Positions 59,600 through 64,000 of a stretch of 64,000 nucleotides of DNA are shown here, in pieces; positions within the stretch are counted from its first letter, which is position 1; each line of letters begins with the position of its first letter. Origin of the DNA: Acorus gramineus (taxonomy: Eukaryota; Streptophyta; Magnoliopsida; Acorales; Acoraceae); contig CM060855.1 in assembly GCA_030737835.1 (NCBI GenBank), forward strand, positions 5,822,478-5,886,477. The letters are read 5' to 3'. The position numbers and the translations under genes are program-made. A model generated the notes under the pieces. That model saw nothing but the letters and a program-made list of their open reading frames with translations. It did no database searches and was not told where the DNA came from.

Positions 59600-62500
59600 A
59601 AATCCAAAAACGCTCGAGGAACCCCCTCTCCCCTCTCTCTCTCTCTCTCCGCTTTTTAGGGTTTCGATTCAGATCTCGGTATCTTCTCCTCTCCAATTCT
59701 TTCAAACCATAAATCATTTTTTTCCCTTTCTTTTTGTGATCTATTAGTGGAGCTTCCGTTTCATGTGTGTTCTTGATGATCCTCGATCGCTGTTTTTATC
59801 TGAGACGAAGTAGTATCCGATCTGGATGGGTTGATTTTGTCAAGCGATTGATTTTTTTTTTAAAAGCCTAGGTATTGTTTCACGCTCTCACCCAACCTCA
59901 CTTTTTTGGTTATTATTGTTTGATAGTGGGATTGGTCATTAATTATTTTGCTTGCTTTTTTTTTTTTAAAGATGTTAACAATATCTGATTTGGTTGGGTT
60001 ATTTGTATCATTTTTGTTTACACATGTTAATTATTCGGTGGATTATTTTCTTTATGTGTTTTGTGGTTTTTGAGTGTGGTTGCACATTGCGGACTTTGAG
60101 TGGTGAAAAAAGAAAGTAATAGCTATGTGTTTGGATATACGTTTGAAACGATGAGATTCTTAGAATCTTGTGTTTCACACTCAACTTTTGAAAAGTGTTG
60201 TGTTACTAGTTTTTCAATCACAAGATTTTTTGGTTTAAAAAACAAGATGGTGGTTTGAAAATCTAAATGCTAAAAATGTGTTTGATTATGTATTTGGGAG
60301 TTTTTTGCTTTTCAAACGCAGAATCTATCAAAAACACAAATCCAAATGGGGCCTAAATTGTTGATCCACAAGTTTTAATTGTTTCATTCTTTGTTGTTGT
60401 GTGTGTGTGGGGTGTGGGAGGGTTATTTTTGGTTTGATAGCATGGTGCACATGTGGATATGAGTGTCTGGGATGTTAATTTTTGACCTTTTTTTTGTTAC
60501 TAGAGATGTAATAGTATCTGATTTTGATCCTTTTATTTATCAAGAATTTCTAGAGTGATGTCTTGAAAAAATATCTTTATTTTATGCTTAAGTAACTGAT
60601 AGCGGTAATGATTTGGAGGGTATGGATGAGGAGAATGTGGAAAATGAAAAGAAGAGCAAAATTAGAGTCATTCATTGCCCAAATGCATCAAATTCAGGGT
60701 ATTCAAATTCAGGGTTTTAATCTCCACTGCTTGTTTATGATTGGTGTTTATATTGTTCCAATATACTGCCTTCTGATTCTCCATTAAGACAAGATTTGTA
60801 ATATTATAGTCTCACAAAATTACTTAGCCTAATAGAATATATTCACATATAACAACAAGGAGCACACCGTCTAATAATAAATGGTATGATAGGAATAGAC
60901 AAAATATGTAAGTGTTAGATTTGCAATGTGAAATTACTAACCCTCTGATTTTTAGACAGAGAGAGAACATACCATGTTCTACACTTAAGATAACACACTA
61001 GTGGTGCTTCCAGGATATTAATTAATTTCAATATTTTCCCTCAATCTATACCCACTTGTTACCGTCTCTCTCTCTCAAAAAAAAAGAAAAGAATGTAATG
61101 TGTGGGATTCTAACGCACCGACTTCATGCATAGCATCAATATGATGAAACCCTGAATAGAGAATGTGTGAGATTTTTTTGTTCAATAAGAGCAATTGACA
61201 AATGAACAGTTCCTGGTATGGAAAATATCTATATACAGAACAGAAACTTAGAAGGGAAATATATTTCAAAGAGAAGTAGCACATATATTGTGTTGGAGCT
61301 TTAAAAAGTTTCCTACAGACAGGTCAATAGACAAGTGATGTATCTCAGTTTCATTCAAGTTCTCTCTATTGGATCAAGGTGAATTTTACATTTGTATCAT
61401 GTAACAAATTCATTCAATTGGAGAAGAATAATTCAAAGACATAAATTCAGAATGCTTATATAAATATCTATTCTTACATGTATACATATAAGGTAGGTTA
61501 TGACTTCTTTCAGGTCAACAGGCTAAACCACAGAAAGTGTATTCTTCTACAAAGGTAAATATATAGAAAAAACTGTGAAGCAGATCCATACGCCTTTGCA
61601 TAAATATATAATTTAGTAGGTTGTACGTTGAAAGATTTTATGTTGTAGACTAGAAACTACTTAAAATACAACTTTCATCTAGAGATCTACAATGCCAACA
61701 GGCTGCTGGAACTTGTGAAACGCATGAAGGATAACATATGGAACATTAGAATTTATTTTGCATCACTAAAAGTAAATGATGTTAGCAATAGCAGATACCT
61801 GTAATGTGCTTTCCACTTCATCAAGCCCACATTAATGCTTTTATTCTGTTGCCTGCAGGGCACACAACATTTTCACCATGAAATGATCTGTTGTTGACTC
61901 GGTGGTGTCTTTCTTACACTCCTCTCAGCAAATTATATTGGATAATCAACGGTATCATTCAGTACATGCAATTTTCTCTCAAATGTCTCATAATAGCAAA
62001 TATCTGACACGTACTAGATGACTTCAATGGACCAGCAACCACAGGTCTTGTTTTATCATAACTGCATATGACAAAGTTGTTTAGTTATATTCTATTAGTA
62101 AGTTGCTTATCATTTTGCAGTGGCTTATATTGGGAGATCACTTTTCTCCTTTTTTTGGGGGCATTTTTTGATTAATAAGATTGCTCCTGTATTTCCCTAA
62201 AAAAACCCTAACCCTCCCAGTTATTTTTCATGATAAAAAAATAGTTTTAAAACTTTTCACTGTAAATAGCTCATTAAAGAATATGTGGTACACTACTTGG
62301 TTGACCTTGCAACCATTGTAATGATATCCTCTGTGGTCCCGTCTTAACATATTCTTCTAAGTTTATATGGGTGTCACAGGTCATATTGTAGGTTTGTTAA
62401 TTTTTCATGTTCAGCCTGCCAATTGTTTCATTTATATCTGAAGTTGTCATGAATGGTTGAAGAAATTAGGAGAGTATACATCAACATGGCGTACTTTGGT

Positions 62501-64000
62501 ATGAGCACTTCCAGAATTGTTCTTTTTTTTTCTTTTTTCTTTTTTTCATTCTTGCTGAATAACTTGTCATCTTATATCTTATGGGTAGAATTAAACAAAT
62601 TTTCTGCATCAAACTGAAGCAATGGGAATACATACTGCAGTCGAAAAATTCATTGCATGATTCTGGAGGGTTACAGTCATCAGTTTTAAGTAACAACTGA
62701 AGTGATCTTTGTATGACATAATTTATCATAAGTGCTTTTTTGAGTGTCTCACTCTCTGTTTATGAAGAATGGCTCCCACTCACCAAAGGAGGGGGGGGAG
62801 GGGATTAAAAAAAGAGAGAGCAACGGCTCACTTCCAAGCATCCAATGGAATATGGATGCGTTTATACTGCACAGACTACAAACTTGGCTAATTACAAGGG
62901 ATCTTATAAATTATTATCTAAATTAAAAGAAACTCCTCTCTGGCCCGCCTTTGTTGCTAAATGATCCATCCTTCAAATCCTGGTCAGATAATAAGTCATC
63001 TATCTACCCTTCCTTTGCCATTGCCCTTTTATCCCTGGTCACCTTGCTTGCAGGGAAATGTAGTCTGGCAACTAGAGGGCGAGGTGCTCTTGTCTTTTGA
63101 TCAAATCCTCGTACACAAACAAACCCTGCAAATTTCCAAGAAACTTAATGAAGAACTGAAATATGCACTTCTATAGTCAAACATGACATGCCATTGAAGT
63201 TCTTTAAATTTGATTGACAACTTTAGGACATGATCTGGTTCACCTCCCATGAACATTAGTTAACTTTATCTATTGAGATAAGAGAATGTTTTCATAAACT
63301 GAGGCATGGTCCTTGTGGGTAGCAGTATTGCATCTTGAAAATGGAGTGTCCCAATTGCATATTTGACCTAGATAAAGAATTAATTCCCAGATGCCATAAT
63401 TGCATGGATGTTCATTTGGTTTTAGGAAGCAATCACCAGTGTCAATTATAAAAAGAATCATGATTGTCAGGTATATAGAAAAGAGTTTGATGACCCTTTT
63501 TTTGGTGGTTGGAAAGAAGTTTAAGAAAAACCATAAAAGACAGTTTTGGATATTGAATACCATCAATAATTAGTTTAAATGCAGCTGCAGAGGTGTTGGA
63601 CAGGACTCATGAAGCTCATCTCTTTTTTAAGGTAAAGGATGTAAAAGTGGTTCCATGTATGTGAAAAAGAGTCGGATTGTGGGGGAGGAAATGGGCATAG
63701 ATACTCTGATAGTATAACACCTTAAAGATCCAAGATAACATGAAGTTTTTATTTGCATATAACCTTCTGAAGAATCTTTTATATAAAAAACCCAGTTTAA
63801 AAAACAGTGTGAAAATCTTAAGGAATAACCCACATGGGGTTGGCATTTTGGATAGAACCATGAGTTTGCTCCTCATAGGTCTTGAGTTCAAATCCAACTT
63901 GTCTTACATGATGCGTAGGGCTTGTGGGTGATTATGTGCATCCAGGGTCCCTTATCACCAAAACAAAATCCTATGAAATACAAAACTTGGGAGTTTCTCA
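59600..64000 (+). CDS. 5' end of an unidentified gene, running off the window
   Basis: A probable noncoding first exon starts at about 59,600-59,640 (CT-rich leader, agggtttcgattcagatctc) and ends near 59,681 at a possible tcg|gtatct donor. A second exon, 61,859 to about 62,044, has an acceptor (gttgcctgcag) and a coding start encoding MTSMDQQPQ before a cacag|gtcttg donor. No further exon could be placed securely up to 64,000; a possible acceptor at 63,053 opens only a short frame. The protein is not recognised. The E2F-type promoter hints at a cell-cycle or replication role, which is inference only. Confidence 0.4.
63828..63960 (+). mobile_element. SINE-like element (weak)
   Basis: ggggttggcattttgg could be a degraded A box and gagttcaaatcc a B box about 45 bp further on, followed by gtgattatgtgcatcc. 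The start resembles the minus-strand element at 24,240-24,460 (ggggttggctaacagg). Ends not defined. Confidence 0.35.

Noticed and set aside
63000-63176. Possible exon after the acceptor at about 63,053
   Set aside because: Phase would fit the MTSMDQQPQ exon, but the frame stops within 41 codons and shows no conserved character.
1-64000. CRISPR array, bacterial operons, integrons
   Set aside because: No regularly spaced repeats with unique spacers, and all genes are intron-bearing or plant-type nuclear genes.

Overview
This is a stretch of a flowering-plant nuclear genome. It has intron-rich genes with GT-AG borders, AT-rich intergenic DNA, many small DNA transposons, and plant-only families (HD-Zip II, phytosulfokine, arogenate dehydratase, SHAQKYF MYB). 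The GC-rich 5' exons (transporter, PCFS4-like gene, arogenate dehydratase) next to AT-rich spacers would suit a non-grass monocot, but that placement is a guess.

Layout. Positions 1-20,100 hold three tandem units of about 4.5-5.3 kb. Each carries a minus-strand SHAQKYF-type MYB gene with the same three exons. Units 2 and 3 are directly adjacent and nearly identical by eye; unit 1 is older. Between units 1 and 2 lie a small HD-Zip class II gene (7,105-7,949, minus) and a leftover copy of the MYB upstream region (8,990-9,530). Positions 20,317-27,840 hold a plus-strand gene for a Pcf11/PCFS4-like mRNA 3'-end processing factor with a frame break near its start, a GC-AG intron and a spliced 3' UTR. 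A phytosulfokine precursor gene lies at 29,720-30,190 (minus). Positions 32,600-36,100 are a transposon cluster, including a hAT MITE nested in an inverted-repeat element and a hAT with a decayed transposase. An intronless plastid arogenate dehydratase gene is at 39,323-40,609 (minus). Positions 43,600-48,000 hold an LTR-like remnant, a hAT MITE and a fold-back repeat. A ten-exon nucleobase-ascorbate transporter gene of NAT12 type occupies 48,636-55,820 (minus). After another transposon patch (57,295-58,382), a plus-strand promoter with two E2F-type sites and the 5' end of an unidentified gene begin at about 59,560 and run off the window.

The genes do not form a pathway; they are an ordinary plant neighbourhood. 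The most unusual structure is the MYB array. In each unit the middle exon looks like a fusion of the last exon of one MYB gene with the first exon of the next, and the two introns of each gene resemble each other. This suggests that two tandem two-exon genes fused into one three-exon gene, which was then amplified. All alignments were made by eye; exon borders come from reading frame, phase and splice consensus, without transcript data.
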